Below, piece after piece: positions 11,151 to 21,945 of a stretch of 64,000 nt of DNA. A program made the translations under genes and the position numbers. Within the stretch, counting starts at the first letter, position 1; each line of letters opens with the position of its first letter. The notes under the pieces are model-generated. The model ran no database searches. It saw only the letters and a program-made list of their open reading frames with translations, and was not told where the DNA came from. The stretch comes from Trileptium ribeirensis (Eukaryota; Nematoda; Enoplea; Enoplida; Thoracostomopsidae), in NCBI GenBank assembly GCA_030248225.1, contig JASANE010007344.1, positions 1-64,000 of the forward strand. Reading direction: 5' to 3'.

Positions 11151-12768
11151 GAAACTTAGACGTGTATCACCAGTACCCACTAACCAATCCGGTAAACGCA
11201 ACCCACAGGATCTTCACAGGATCAGCGTAGGCCTTGTTATGGCAACTATGTCGGAGCTGGATTTCTTTGTGGGGCAGTGTAGTTCCGTGCTTACGCGATG
11301 CTCCGACCTTCAGCAGCTACTATAACACACAATGTTTATAATTTGATTACAGTTCTAGCCACCAAACAATATTATACGCTAACGTCTGGGGTGCACCAGT
11401 TCGTGGTCTGGAGTGACAGGGAAGTGGCGACAATAGAATCCTAGTGTTTTCTGTTTCAGAGACGACCCAACGGCTATAGCAGCTCAGCAATTCAGTTTTA
11501 TTGCGCTCTTCCAAGAACACCAAAACAGCTAATCAGTAATAACTATTGATTTGCCAATACTGCGCAGTGCCAATTCGTAGCGATATGCTTAACGGCTAAG
11601 TAGGTACTGCTGATTCTCCAAAAATGTGCAACAGTTCTAAAATACACTAACCCGATTGAGTTCTAAATCGAAATCCTTACGTTGCGTTACGGCACCCCAC
11701 GATTTTACACAAATAACACAATTTTACAGCTTACAAGTATTGCACGGCGAGATGACAATCCGTAGAACAAAACAACCCATGTTGGTAGCCATATCCTGCC
11801 TTTTAATTAGTCATAATCTTACTCTTTCTGACACAATATATTATATACACTTCGGGCTCATCGCCAAAACACTTTGAAGCGTGACGCTAAGAGAGCGCTA
11901 TGACAAAAGCGAACGGAAAGAAAACCCCAAACCTGATTTCAACAATATCTACTATTCTTTTTATTAGATTTAAAACGTCCGAAAAGTAGGTTCATTTAGG
12001 ATACGGTGAGCCCCTGTTGCCTGGTTTTGAGGAGTTTTGACATAACCTGTAATGCCACGTGTTCAACTCCAACCGACGTTCGAAACTACATCAAGCCCAA
12101 AACAGCAAGATGAGACACGATCGGCTGCGAGCAATGCCTGGCGAAAGACTCGAGGCCACATAGTGGAGCATGAAATATGTGGGCGATAATATCGAATATG
12201 ATACATGTATTAAAGTTTAAACTACACTCAAGAGAAATCTCGCAAAATTTCGTGTAAAACACGTCTGGTTTAGCTTGTAACCAGAAGCTATTAACATTAA
12301 CGTAGCAATCAGCTTAGAAATAAGATAAAAATAAGTCGCTGCACTATTATTCGCTAAGCAGTGCCTTTTAGTTTTGTAGATATATGCGAAAATCTTAACC
12401 CAAAACACTTTGAAACAACACACCACATAATGAAAACCTCAATATGTTAGCTATCTCGTCTTCTACAGTAATGTCACTAATGTCCACACTCATAATCCTA
12501 AATCAAAATCAAGATAATATATCGAACGTAAGCGAGTTAACAATTGCGCGGTATCCAGCGCATAAATTTTGAAACGTCCAGCAAGCAAATCTTATACCAC
12601 GTCTTCTAACTAGATAGGTCGTCGATCATTCTAGAAAAATATAATCAATAATAAATAGTCAAAAAACGAATATGTAATACAAACAAGTCGTAAATTAAGT
12701 ATTCAATAGTCATTCGCAACGCCAATCGACGAATACGGTACTGCACACAAAAACAACTAGGTATATGA
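11151..12768. other. non-coding, no gene seen
   Basis: Ordinary AT-leaning sequence. No exon, RNA gene or repeat family recognised. Confidence 0.45.
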
Positions 12769-13320
12769 GATATATTTGGTATAAAAATGTAATTTTGAGG
12801 GGATGTATTTGAAATTTGGAAAAAGGAGAATTTTGAAGAAATGGGGTTGGAAGGTGGGGTTTCGTTTAGAAAAAGTAAGAAGAGGTTAAGGATGAGATTT
12901 CAATATGCATTGAAGTGGGTAGGTAAGGGAGTTGTAACTTTATATTCGGTAAGTAGGAGTTAAGTTTTGGGTAAATGGGAGGTGTTTGAAAAATATGAAA
13001 AATGAAGAAAATGAAAATTTGAAGAAAACGTAAAATTTATAGGAAATAGAAAAAGGGGAAAAAGGTGGGTTAAATATTTGATTATATAGGGCTGTGAAGA
13101 AAAGGTATTAAAATTTGAAAGGTATTGGTTGAGTGTTGGGGGAGAGGGGGCAGTTTATATTTTGGTTGAAAAAGTTCGAAATTGAGAAAAGTGGAATTTG
13201 GTTAAATTTGGGTTTTAATGAAAGAGGAGGGGTAAATATGAAATATATTTTATAAAATGTGATGTTTGAAAATAAAAAGTCTATTTTAGATAGTTTTTAA
13301 GTGAAGAAATTATTTTTTTC
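12769..13320 (+). other. C-depleted, G-rich tract
   Basis: By my count, plus-strand bases 12781-13260 contain 9 C and 141 G among 480, against ordinary C content just before 12770 and after 13390. The sequence is otherwise varied, made of GGA, TTTGAA, GGGT and AAATATG words and not a short tandem repeat. It ends just upstream of the first unit of the array at 13440. Confidence 0.85.
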
Positions 13321-14022
13321 AATATATATGTATATAGGAGAATTCTGGATAATATTTAGGTTTTATTATATTTATTTATAGAGATAAACACGTAGCTAGT
13401 CGCCATGAACAGCATACAAGTTATATAACGAATTTCACGTAAATATTTGTCGGGTATCCTATAGGCTAGGGGAGTCCAAAATCCTTAAAATTCGGTATTT
13501 TTCCCATTTTCATTTAAAAGTCCCTAAAACTTACTTTTAGATTTTATTTCGTAAAATTTTAATTTCCTAACCTAGCATAATTTGCATAATCGCTTTTATT
13601 TAGTTGTTTTAGCTACGTAACATTGAGTTTGTTTTTGTATTGTAAGTTAGTTGTGATAGTTCGAGCTGAAGATCAGCGGCAGAAGTAGTCGAAAGTTCGA
13701 GAGAGAGAGAGGGGAACAAATAATAATTATCGCACTTCGCTATTGTTTTATTGTTTTGGCTTGAGGTTGCCTAGCTAATATAGCTAGTAGTATTGCGTCA
13801 GTTTTACCGTTGTGTTTGAATATTTTTCTTTGTCCGTGTTACTCGTTGTATAGGAGAGCTTCATTATGGTTTTTGGTTTATAGTTTAAAGAACTTTCAAT
13901 AATTTTACGGTTTAATCTGAAGAACGCAGAAAGCGCTGTGTGTCACTATCTGGTACAGCTATCCTACTGGAAATGTGCTTATACTCGGCCCTTAGCTCAG
14001 TGGATCAGCAAGTTAGATTTTT

Positions 14023-14046
14023 AGAGACGCCTATACTCGGGTCTCT
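14023..14046 (+). ncRNA. hairpin with CTATACTCGG loop (U1)
   Basis: Stem AGAGAC/GTCTCT (6 perfect pairs) closes the 12-base loop GCCTATACTCGG. The same loop sits on different stems in U2. An unpaired copy of the core is at 13979-13988. Confidence 0.75.
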
Positions 14047-14479
14047 TATGGCATCGTACGTGGGTTATATTGCTTAATTACACCTGAAGCGCAAAGAAGC
14101 CGCGGAATTTGAGACGGTTTGGCGAGAGAGAGCGTGGTGAAGCGAGTTACCAGCTAAACTCATAGGAATTAGCGAAGGACTAGGAGGTTCTAACTAAGCT
14201 TACAGTCTCTGGTACTCGGAGCAGCTGCACAAATTGTATTTTTAATCTGTTTATTATCTTATTTAGTAATACTACTTTCCATTATAAAATAGAAGTGGCT
14301 ATAAGTCTAATAGGAGCGGTAGTTAATAGAAACGTACTAGGTTTAGTAATACTTTAAAAATTTCGGCCCGCTTGTGTCGAGTGAGTGGTAGCCATGGTGA
14401 GAGTGCAGGTGGGTCTCGAAAATACTAGTAGTGTAACTGCGTCGTCTGGCAGCCTTCCGGTGTCGTCGGCGTGGGAGCA

Positions 14480-16662
14480 TTGAAAGAAAGAAAAGAAGGG
14501 GAAATGAAGGCTTCAGTTAAGTTTCATTAGCGATCATTTCCACCCCTCTCCGTTTATTTAAAAAAAGCAAAATAAACAAGACAGCATAACAACTCTTGCT
14601 ATAAAACATACAAAATGTCAACGAACAGAGAACTGGGACTTTGACGTACCATAATTTGACCTAGAAGTCTTCATTACCAGGCATATAGGGGCAACATGCC
14701 TCTTACAATTATGCCTAAAAACAATAAAAGTAAGCTTAGCTAGCTTGCTTAAATTACGGGAGAACTTTAAAAGATGCGAGAAATCAACAGAATTTATGCG
14801 GCTACGAAATAACTTACTGTTACTAGGTAATATCACCGGTAAGTCACCTATAAACTCAGGGAGTGCATTCCAAACTGGGATCACTCTTTTAGCAAAAGAA
14901 TATTTTATCAAATTTGTGTGGTTTCCTGAATAATACAAGTTTAGTACATGACCACGAGTAGATGTGTTGGCAAAAGTAAAAAATTTATTACGATCAGTCG
15001 CCACATCTTGATGAAATATTTTATAACACATAACTAAATCAGCCTTTAATAGCCTCAATTCAAGAGAATCTAGTTTTAGATACTCAAGTCTACCTAGGTA
15101 ACTTGCACGAGTCAAATTAAATTTTATAAATAACCTTTGAATTGAGTCAAGTCGGTCAATATCGGATAATAAATGTGGGGACCATACAACTGAAGAACAA
15201 TACTCGACAATGGGCAATACGTATGATTGAAAAGTAATACATAAAGAAAAAATATTACAATGAGAAAAACAGCTTCACAACATATTTATAATACGATACG
15301 CCTTTCTACATATGTTGTCTATGTGGGATCTCGACTTCAGATCAGTCTCAATAATAACGCCAAGATCGTTTACTTCTCGTTCCAATCGAATAGCTATATT
15401 GTTCAAAAAGTAGGTTACGTACCGCTGACGTTAGTTTCCCAAATCTTATGGTTTGGCATTTGCACTCAGCAATTCCAAGTTGCCAGGTCTCTGCACAGAT
15501 TGAAATGGCGTTTAAATCATCTTGAAGCTCATTAACATTTGTAACTGAACATATATTGTGATAAATTTTAATGTCATCCTCAAAAAGCTTTATATTAGAG
15601 TACTTAATAACGTTAGGTAAGTCATTAATATACAAAACAAAAAGAAGTGGCCCAAGAACGGAGCCCTGTGGAACACCACTCATAACGTACAACACTGTAG
15701 AAAGCTCATCAGCTACTTTGACTCTTTGCGTACGCCCTGACAAATAATTACCAAACCAATTAAATAAATTTCCACGAAAACCATACAAAACACTCAATTT
15801 ATGAAGTAATTTAGCATGAGGTACTGAATCGAAGGCTTTAGCAAAATCAATATAAACAATATCTACAGCAGAACCACCAGAAACAGTATGTTTAATATCG
15901 TAAAGCGTTTCCAAAAGTTGAGTTGATGTCGAACGGCCAGTAGTAAAACCATATTGAAAACGGCTTAGCATGTTATCGCAGTTTAAATGCTCCATTAACT
16001 TATTCTTCATTAGCCTTTCCATAACTAGACCAACACAACTAACCAACGAAATAGGTCTATAATTTGCAGCCAACGTACCATCACCCTTCTTATAAATCGG
16101 AGTGACAATAGGGTCTTTTCAATCAAGAGGTACATAACAAGATGACATGGAAGCATTAAAAATAATACATAAGGGTAATGCTAGTTCTTTGCAAAGATAT
16201 TTCAGCAAAAAATTGGGTATCCCGTCTGGTGTAAAAGATATCTTGTTGCTTAAACTTTTGAGTGTCAGTTCAACTTCATTTGGCGTAAAGTAGACATCAC
16301 AAATAATAGGCACATCAACATTGAAAGACATATCAGGAATGCTATCATTATCAACAGTACAAACACTACAATACTGATTATTTAAAATTTCAGTTATTTC
16401 TCTCTTGTTAGCAGTTAAAATGCCATGCGCATTTACAAGTGCACTAATGTTGCGACTACCACGAAAGTGACGACGAACAAACCTAAACACAGATTGTATA
16501 TTTCCATTAGACAACGCTTCCAATTGCTGCTTGGCGTGAAAATCCGAAAGATGTTTTTTGACAATTAACGATTGAATTTATAGCGCTCTTTACCAAACAA
16601 ATTATGACGCGTCTTCCAAAGCGAGTGTTTCTTTTTCATAGCGCGTCTAATTAGCTTAGGAT
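14480..16662 (-). pseudogene. CR1/Rex1-like non-LTR retrotransposon, 5'-truncated and broken
   Basis: Minus-strand remains of a reverse transcriptase. 16523-16119 encodes the region before the RT core. 16073-15348 holds the RT core: the ANYRPISL start, an IDFAKAFDSVPH stretch with the first catalytic Asp, SGVPQGSVLGP, and the catalytic box as FEDD, where FADD is usual. 15217-14618 encodes the C-terminal part (VEYCSSVVWSP, then RGHVLNL). An in-frame TGA separates the first two parts, and there is a frame change near 15400 plus a further stop and shift near the 5' end (16560-16660). The 3' end merges into a TTTC-type simple tail (14480-14500 on the plus strand reads GAAA repeats), as expected for CR1-group elements. 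It interrupts unit U1, whose sequence resumes at about 16663. It is dead by sequence. Confidence 0.85.
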
Positions 16663-16780
16663 ATCGCATAGACCGGACGAGTAAGGGACTGGTTCGGACG
16701 ACCAAAAACTTGAGCACCGTACCTAAATACCAGTATCGTCATCCGTCAGGGGGCATACGCTGAGCAAACTTCAACTGCAT

Positions 16781-16797
16781 AGTAGTCGACCGCTACT
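16781..16797 (+). ncRNA. hairpin AGTAG-TCGACCG-CTACT (U1)
   Basis: Five perfect pairs around a 7-base loop. The loop is unchanged in U2 (18868-18884, closing pair G-T) and U3b (22078-22096, six pairs). Confidence 0.65.
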
Positions 16798-16818
16798 GTA
16801 CAGTTTTAATAACGTGGT

Positions 16819-16839
16819 CTGGCAGCCTTCCGGTGTCGG
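16819..16839 (+). ncRNA. CCGG-loop hairpin (U1)
   Basis: CTGGC (16819-16823) pairs with GTCGG (16835-16839), including two G-T pairs, around AGCCTTCCGGT. The same loop without full pairing occurs at 14451-14461. Confidence 0.55.
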
Positions 16840-18237
16840 CCTGTGTAATACAACTGGCACTATTAGCGTAAATCTAAGGCTTAGGTTGAGGTAGTTACAT
16901 AATCGCATAATGCACTCCCCTTCCGGGAGTGTGTTGTGTTAAAACCATAACGTTACTAACGTAGCAGATAAAGTTAAACCTAATCAGTATCGCTCAAGTG
17001 TAACCCTTAAACAATAGCTTTGATAACTTAAGGATAAGGATTACGTCAAACCATAGGTAGCATTAACTTAACCTAAGATCTAAAGTACTAAATAGGGATT
17101 GTCGAGGTACCGATTTTAGTGGCCGAAGTGCAGAGGGAAAGTGAAACGCTAGACTGTGCAAATCCAGTGTCAGACTGTGTATTAGTGACGTCAGACTGTG
17201 CAATATAGTCCGATGGAGTTAAAGTGTGAGCTAAAACAACCTAGTACTAAAGAATAGTACGACCATTTTCGTTCCGAGAGCTCACTCAGTCGTTACTGAA
17301 CTAGTGCTAAGTCCGCGTGAGCTAAAATACGGTACGAGAGAACAGTACCGAAGGTTTTCAAAACGAGCGTCGAGGATAGTACTAGAATCTAATACGAGTA
17401 GCAAATTAGTGCCGCGAGTGATCTATGCTATCGCGGTGCCTAACATTTTATCATTTTGTAATAAACGTTCTATATCCCTGTCTGTTGACCGAATATCTGG
17501 AACTCGAGCAATAGAGCCGAGCAAGGGTTACGCCGCATTGCAAAATATAAGGCACGAGTATCGCTCACGAAAAAGAAAGACGCGCGCCACACTAACGTCT
17601 CACCGGCATTCTACTGGCCACACCTCGAACCTTACAACCTTTCGGTGACGAATCCATTCCCCGTTTTAATTCCGATAGCCGACATAAGGAAAAATCCCCA
17701 TCCAACCCTACCCCTTTGGAACATTAAAAAATAACAATATTATCAGGGGTTTCCTAGGCTAGTGGGGTCCTAAGCTATCAAATTTTAAAATTTTTAGTTT
17801 CAAAATTTTATTTCCTTATTATATGTTTCCCTACTTAAACTCAAATCTCAAAATTTTCAAAATGTAAAATTTTGTTTACATCACCTAATTTGCATATTGT
17901 ACTTTTGTTTTTCTTATTAGCTAACATATGTTAGCACAATTTGTTTTGTAATTAATTAGTCTTGTTTTGGTGTCGAAATGAACAGGTCGGCAACAGAGTT
18001 CTTCGTACACGCTTCTGTATTTTAAGATAATTTTGTTTTAGTATTAACCAGAGCTGTTGATTACCTAGCTAGTGTTTACTTATACTAGTTATATTTTATT
18101 ACGGCTTACCGAGACAGGTTTTTCGTATGATTTAGAGTTCTAAATACGGTACCGGCTGAGTAATCCTTTGGCTTTTCGTGTTTAACGATTTGCTTACACG
18201 TTCCGTGAAGAATTACGGTGACTATATTTGTCTACGC

Positions 18238-18388
18238 GGAAGACCTATACTCGGCTTCCTGAATATACTCATTCAGCAAGGTAGACCTATACTCGGCTTC
18301 CTGAATCTATTTCTAGCGGAAAAGGAAGATCTATACTCGGCTTCCTCATCAAAGCTCACAGAAAGGAAACGCCTATACTCGGGTTTCC
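18238..18388 (+). ncRNA. four consecutive hairpins with a fixed 12-base loop
   Basis: 1: GGAAG/CTTCC (18238-18259). 2: AGGTAG/CTTCCT with one T-T mismatch (18279-18302). 3: AGGAAG/CTTCCT (18323-18346). 4: GGAAAC/GTTTCC (18365-18388). Loops are ACCTATACTCGG twice, ATCTATACTCGG and GCCTATACTCGG. Loops stay constant while stems change on both sides, the signature of selection for RNA structure. Confidence 0.8.
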
Positions 18389-18900
18389 GATCTTTATTGT
18401 CACAGTTTGCACGCAGTAGGGCATGACTTAGTGCTCGAATTGAAGTGGCGTGCTAGGACTTTTATTCACAGAAGGCGCTTAGGTAAAATACTTCAAACAT
18501 TGGTATTTTAGCATCTTATTTATCTTAACTCTATTAGTTTTCCCAATTAAAAACATAGGTTCTATAATTAGATACTAAGATTGGCACCGTGATAACTTTA
18601 ATAATTCTAATATTTACAAACTTCGGTCCCGGGCGTTGAGTGAGTAATCACTAGGGTGAGAGCGCAGGTGGGACTCGAATAATTTTGTAGTGCTACTTGT
18701 TAGTCTTGCAGTCATCCGGCAGTGACGAATCAAGTAGTACTAGTCTTCAGAAGATCGGGCGATTAAGGGGAGTGGATTCGAACGACCACAATCTCGAGTA
18801 TCCCATAACCCAAATACCAGTATCTTCAACCATCCGGGGGCATAAATTGAGCAAACTTCAACTATTCGGTAGTCGACCGCTACTGTTTAGTTCATTATAA

Positions 18901-18930
18901 ATAGTTTACCAACCATCCGGGGGTGGCTAT
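18901..18930 (+). ncRNA. CCGG-loop hairpin with one bulge (U2)
   Basis: ATAG-T-TTACC pairs with GGTGG-CTAT (nine pairs, one bulged T), closing the loop AACCATCCGGG (18911-18921). Confidence 0.65.
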
Positions 18931-18998
18931 AAACATAATATACCCGGAACTTATTAGCGTAATTCTACGGCTCTGGTTAAGGTAATTAATTAACCCTG

Positions 18999-19027
18999 CA
19001 GTCGGCCAACCTTCCGGGGGTCGGTTG
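18999..19027 (+). ncRNA. CCGG-loop hairpin, nine-pair stem (U2)
   Basis: CAGTCGGCC (18999-19007) pairs fully with GGTCGGTTG (19019-19027), G-T pairs included, around AACCTTCCGGG. Confidence 0.7.
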
Positions 19028-19747
19028 TATGAACTTACAATAGCTTTAGTAACGTAATAGCTACCAGTAACCGGTTGTCATTCAAAGCGTAACCATCTAA
19101 ATAAGGAGCGTACTAGCGTAATTCTAGGAACCTAGGACAGGTATTCAGATAAACGTGGGTCATCAGTCATCCGGCGCTGGTCGTACCTACCTCACAAGAG
19201 GCGTAATAGAACAGCAAGTAATCTAAAGATAACGCTAGTAGCCTTAGATGCGCGCCTACATCGTTTGGTAGCTAAAAAGTGTGCAGGAACTCAACAGGTG
19301 TGAACGAGCCGGTTTCAAAATTTAGTGATCAGTGAGCGTGTTGGCGTAAAGTTACTGAGAGCTAAAAGTGAAGAGCAGAGACTCTAATCATTCACTAGTC
19401 AAACATTTTGTCACAGCGACGGGTCATATTAGCTCATTATCGTGCATTAACATTTTATCTGGTTCTGTAATAAACATTATTAACTACGCGTTTGGTGTTC
19501 AAATATTTGAACCAGAGTGATAGAGCCGAGCAAGGTACACGAAGCAACGCGAAATATAAGGCATCATTACTGATAACGCAAAGGACGCGCGCCATATTCA
19601 CGTCCCACCGGTATTCTACTGGCCACACCTCGCACCGTACAATCTTCCGGTGACGAATGCTGTCCCCTTTTAAGTACCGATAGCCGACGTAAGGAAAAAT
19701 CCGCATCCAACCCCACCCCCTTAGAAACAAGAAACAAAATAACAAAT

Positions 19748-20139
19748 ATTCGCTGATAGACCATGCCGAGGACGACAGGGGAGTACCAGGGTGGAAGTTG
19801 AGGTCGGCCCTGGCTTTTAAGCATAGGTTGGAAAATTTTGGTGGAAATTCGGCGTTGAAAAAGGCGCCAGCCCCAACAGTAGGTACTAGTTAATTTGATT
19901 ATTACAAATTCGCCAAGGTTGTGACACATTTCAGTTCTTCAAGTAAGTCTGATAGTTAGATTTGTCCAACTCGTGGCGCTAATTTGTACGCTCTTCGGTT
20001 AGTATTAAAACTAATAGCTTATTTTTTAGCTATAGTTTAAGCTTATAGTTATTGATTGTTAGAATTAGTCATCGGTAAATGACATAGCTAATACCGTTGG
20101 TGGTTTTAATTATGTGGCATATGAGTTGCGATTGTTGGG
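19748..20139. other. spacer between U2 and U3a, no gene seen
   Basis: About 390 bases with no recognisable repeat block or reading frame of note. Confidence 0.4.
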
Positions 20140-21074
20140 GTTCGGTAGGTTACCACGGGTTCCCAGGGTCCGAGCCTCTCCAAAAACTACAAATTTTCAT
20201 GTCCCAACCCCAAAACCCAAAATTTCGCAAAATTATTTATTTAAATGTCCCTAGTTCTTAATGTTAGCGGTTAACCAGGCTACGGGGGGTTCCCGGTCCA
20301 AACCCGTCCCAAATCCCCTAAAATACCTCAAATCCCTGGGTTAGTCACCAAATATTCTGTTATATCTCTCGCTCCCTTTTTCGTCCTGGGTTTGCTTGTT
20401 TCTTTGTTTTCGAGTTTTTATAATTAGCATCAAATATTTTTATTAGCTTACTAGGGTTAGCTTTTGTTTTTCGTTTTCAATCAGTCGGGAGTTACTTCTT
20501 GAACGATTTAGTGACTGAATTTCAGGCTCTTGCCGCCTACGCATAGAAATAGTTGTCTGTAATTGTTTAACAAGGCTTAACCAACAACAGGTTCCTGATT
20601 TATACGAATTTATCCGTATGCGCTTATTGACTTTAATCTTAAATTTTTGAAATTGGTGGTTTATTTGCTCACGGTTACCTAGCTACTGATTGCTATGCTT
20701 TTGAATCATATGTTCGGTTATGACGTATATGCTTATTGAATTTGACGTTTTATCTGGTTTTGTGTTTGAATCGGTGGATGATACGAGGCAGTGAGTTAAT
20801 AACTGGGAAAGATCACTTCGAAGTAGTTGACTACTGGAAAAAACGTTGATATATTTTGGTGTGGAATCTAAAAACTATTAACGTAGAGTTGTGGATATAC
20901 GGAAAAAACTCTGGTGTGCTTTGGTCTATAAAGCGCAAACAATTAACGTTGAGTTGCGAGTATTCTTCACATCTAGGTACTTATTACTTTAATAAGTTAC
21001 CTGATTCGCATTATTATTCTCGAATAAAACCTGAGCTAGCACGAGCTTTAACTAACCATAACCGTACTCCAAAT

Positions 21075-21202
21075 ATCACTCGCCTAGCTGATCCGTCTGG
21101 CAGCGGGAACGTAAACATATGGACACGAATTAGCCTAATTCTAAGGAAAAGGATACGTTAATCAAATAAACGTACGAGTTGATCCGTCCGGCGACTACGT
21201 AC
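21075..21202 (+). ncRNA. two CCGG-type hairpins (U3a)
   Basis: GCTG-ATCCGTCTGG-CAGC (21087-21104, four pairs), then GTACGAGTTG (21172-21181) with CGACT-A-CGTAC (21192-21202): ten pairs with one bulged A around ATCCGTCCGG. Confidence 0.65.
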
Positions 21203-21244
21203 CAACCCAAAAGGGAAAGTAATAGATATCAATTATTGAGGATC

Positions 21245-21270
21245 TATCAGTAATCCATCCGGCACTGGTA
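21245..21270 (+). ncRNA. CATCCGG-loop hairpin (U3a)
   Basis: TATCAGT (21245-21251) pairs with ACTGGTA (21264-21270), seven pairs with one G-T, around AATCCATCCGGC. Confidence 0.6.
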
Positions 21271-21328
21271 GCTCTAAGGAAATTAAATAGTGTAATTCTA
21301 AGGAAGAGGTTAAGATACTTAGATAAAC

Positions 21329-21359
21329 GTACGGATCGATCCGTCCGGCGATCTCGTGC
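21329..21359 (+). ncRNA. CCGG-loop hairpin, ten pairs plus bulge (U3a)
   Basis: GTACGGATCG (21329-21338) pairs with CGATC-T-CGTGC (21349-21359) around ATCCGTCCGG. The bulge sits at the same place as in the 21172 hairpin, while the inner stem is changed from AGTTG/CGACT to GATCG/CGATC. Confidence 0.75.
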
Positions 21360-21432
21360 CAACCTAAGAAGAGGAAATCATAAGGAAGTACTAGTGTAAA
21401 TCTAAGGCAAAAATTAAGGTATTCAAATAAAC

Positions 21433-21463
21433 GTACGAATCGAACCGTCCGACGGTCTCGTAC
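21433..21463 (+). ncRNA. CCGG-type hairpin, third in series (U3a)
   Basis: GTACGAATCG (21433-21442) pairs with CGGTC-T-CGTAC (21453-21463): nine of ten pairs, one A-C mismatch, the same bulge, loop AACCGTCCGA. Confidence 0.65.
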
Positions 21464-21945
21464 AAACCTCACAAGAGGAGTTGGTAATACATACCCTAAC
21501 TGCAAGTAATAAATAACGTATTTAGAATAATAGTGCGCTCAAACGTGAGTCTGAGCGAAAATAATTGGTACAAGGATTAATCATAGAAATCGAGCGTTGT
21601 CAAGGTGCTACAAGTTTTTAATCACGGAGTGCGAAGAATATTTAGAGTCTGAATATTAAAGTGGCGAAACTAAGTATACTGAAGGTGGTCAGGTACTCGC
21701 AAGTCAAAAGACAAGGTGCTCACATAGTACATTACGTGGAACCGAACCGCATTATAAAATGTTGTGCGATTTACTAACTTTGAATAAAAATTCTAATTTC
21801 GGCTGGTTTGACTTTATATCGGTAACACGTATCGAGCAACTCGAATAGTCACGCAGCAACTCATAAGGAAAAGAAGTACGCTGATCTAGATAACGCACGC
21901 CAAGGAACAATAAATAATCCCCACCGGCATACTACTGGCCACGCG

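Larger units (their letters stand above)
13440..17745 (+). repeat. structured non-coding unit U1 (split by a LINE)
   Basis: First member of an array of diverged non-coding units. It begins with a block near 13453 (TCCTATAGGCTAGGGGAGTCC-like) followed by T-rich sequence, and ends with a block containing CTACTGGCCACACCTCG (about 17611) and CCGATAGCCG (17672-17681), then oligo-A-like sequence. Both blocks recur in U2, and the end block recurs in U3b and U4. A CR1-like LINE occupies about 14480-16662; without it the unit is about 2.1 kb. No long reading frame. It carries a CTATACTCGG-loop hairpin (14023-14046), a CCTTCCGG-loop hairpin (16819-16839) and an AGTAG-TCGACCG-CTACT hairpin (16781-16797). 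Confidence 0.7.
17746..19747 (+). repeat. structured non-coding unit U2
   Basis: Starts directly after U1 (TTTCCTAGGCTAGTGGGGTCC-like block at 17750) and ends with CTACTGGCCACACCTCG (about 19616) and CCGATAGCCG (19677-19686). It is collinear with U1 and has no LINE. It holds four tandem CTATACTCGG-loop hairpins (18238-18388) and at least two long-stem CCGG-loop hairpins, spaced by a recurring AGCGTAATTCTA..GGTTAAGGTA sequence. The only reading frame of note (18178-18426) is a by-product of the hairpin repeats. Confidence 0.7.
20140..21945 (+). repeat. structured non-coding unit U3a
   Basis: Begins with the same kind of opening block, present twice (about 20152 and 20270: GGTT..CCAGGCTACGGGGGG-like, then a T-rich part). 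It contains a run of sub-repeats of about 120-160 bases, each with a TAATTCTAAGG..AAGGTA..AAATAAACG stretch followed by a CCGG-loop hairpin. It stops near 21945 after CTACTGGCCACGC, without the CCGATAGCCG end block. No coding potential seen. Confidence 0.6.

Noticed and set aside
18238..18388. CRISPR array
   Set aside because: The repeated part is only a hairpin loop, spacing is irregular, there are no cas genes and the context is eukaryotic.
18178..18426. 82-codon plus-strand protein with repeats
   Set aside because: The peptide repeats come from the CTATACTCGG hairpins; stem changes follow base pairing and not codon use.
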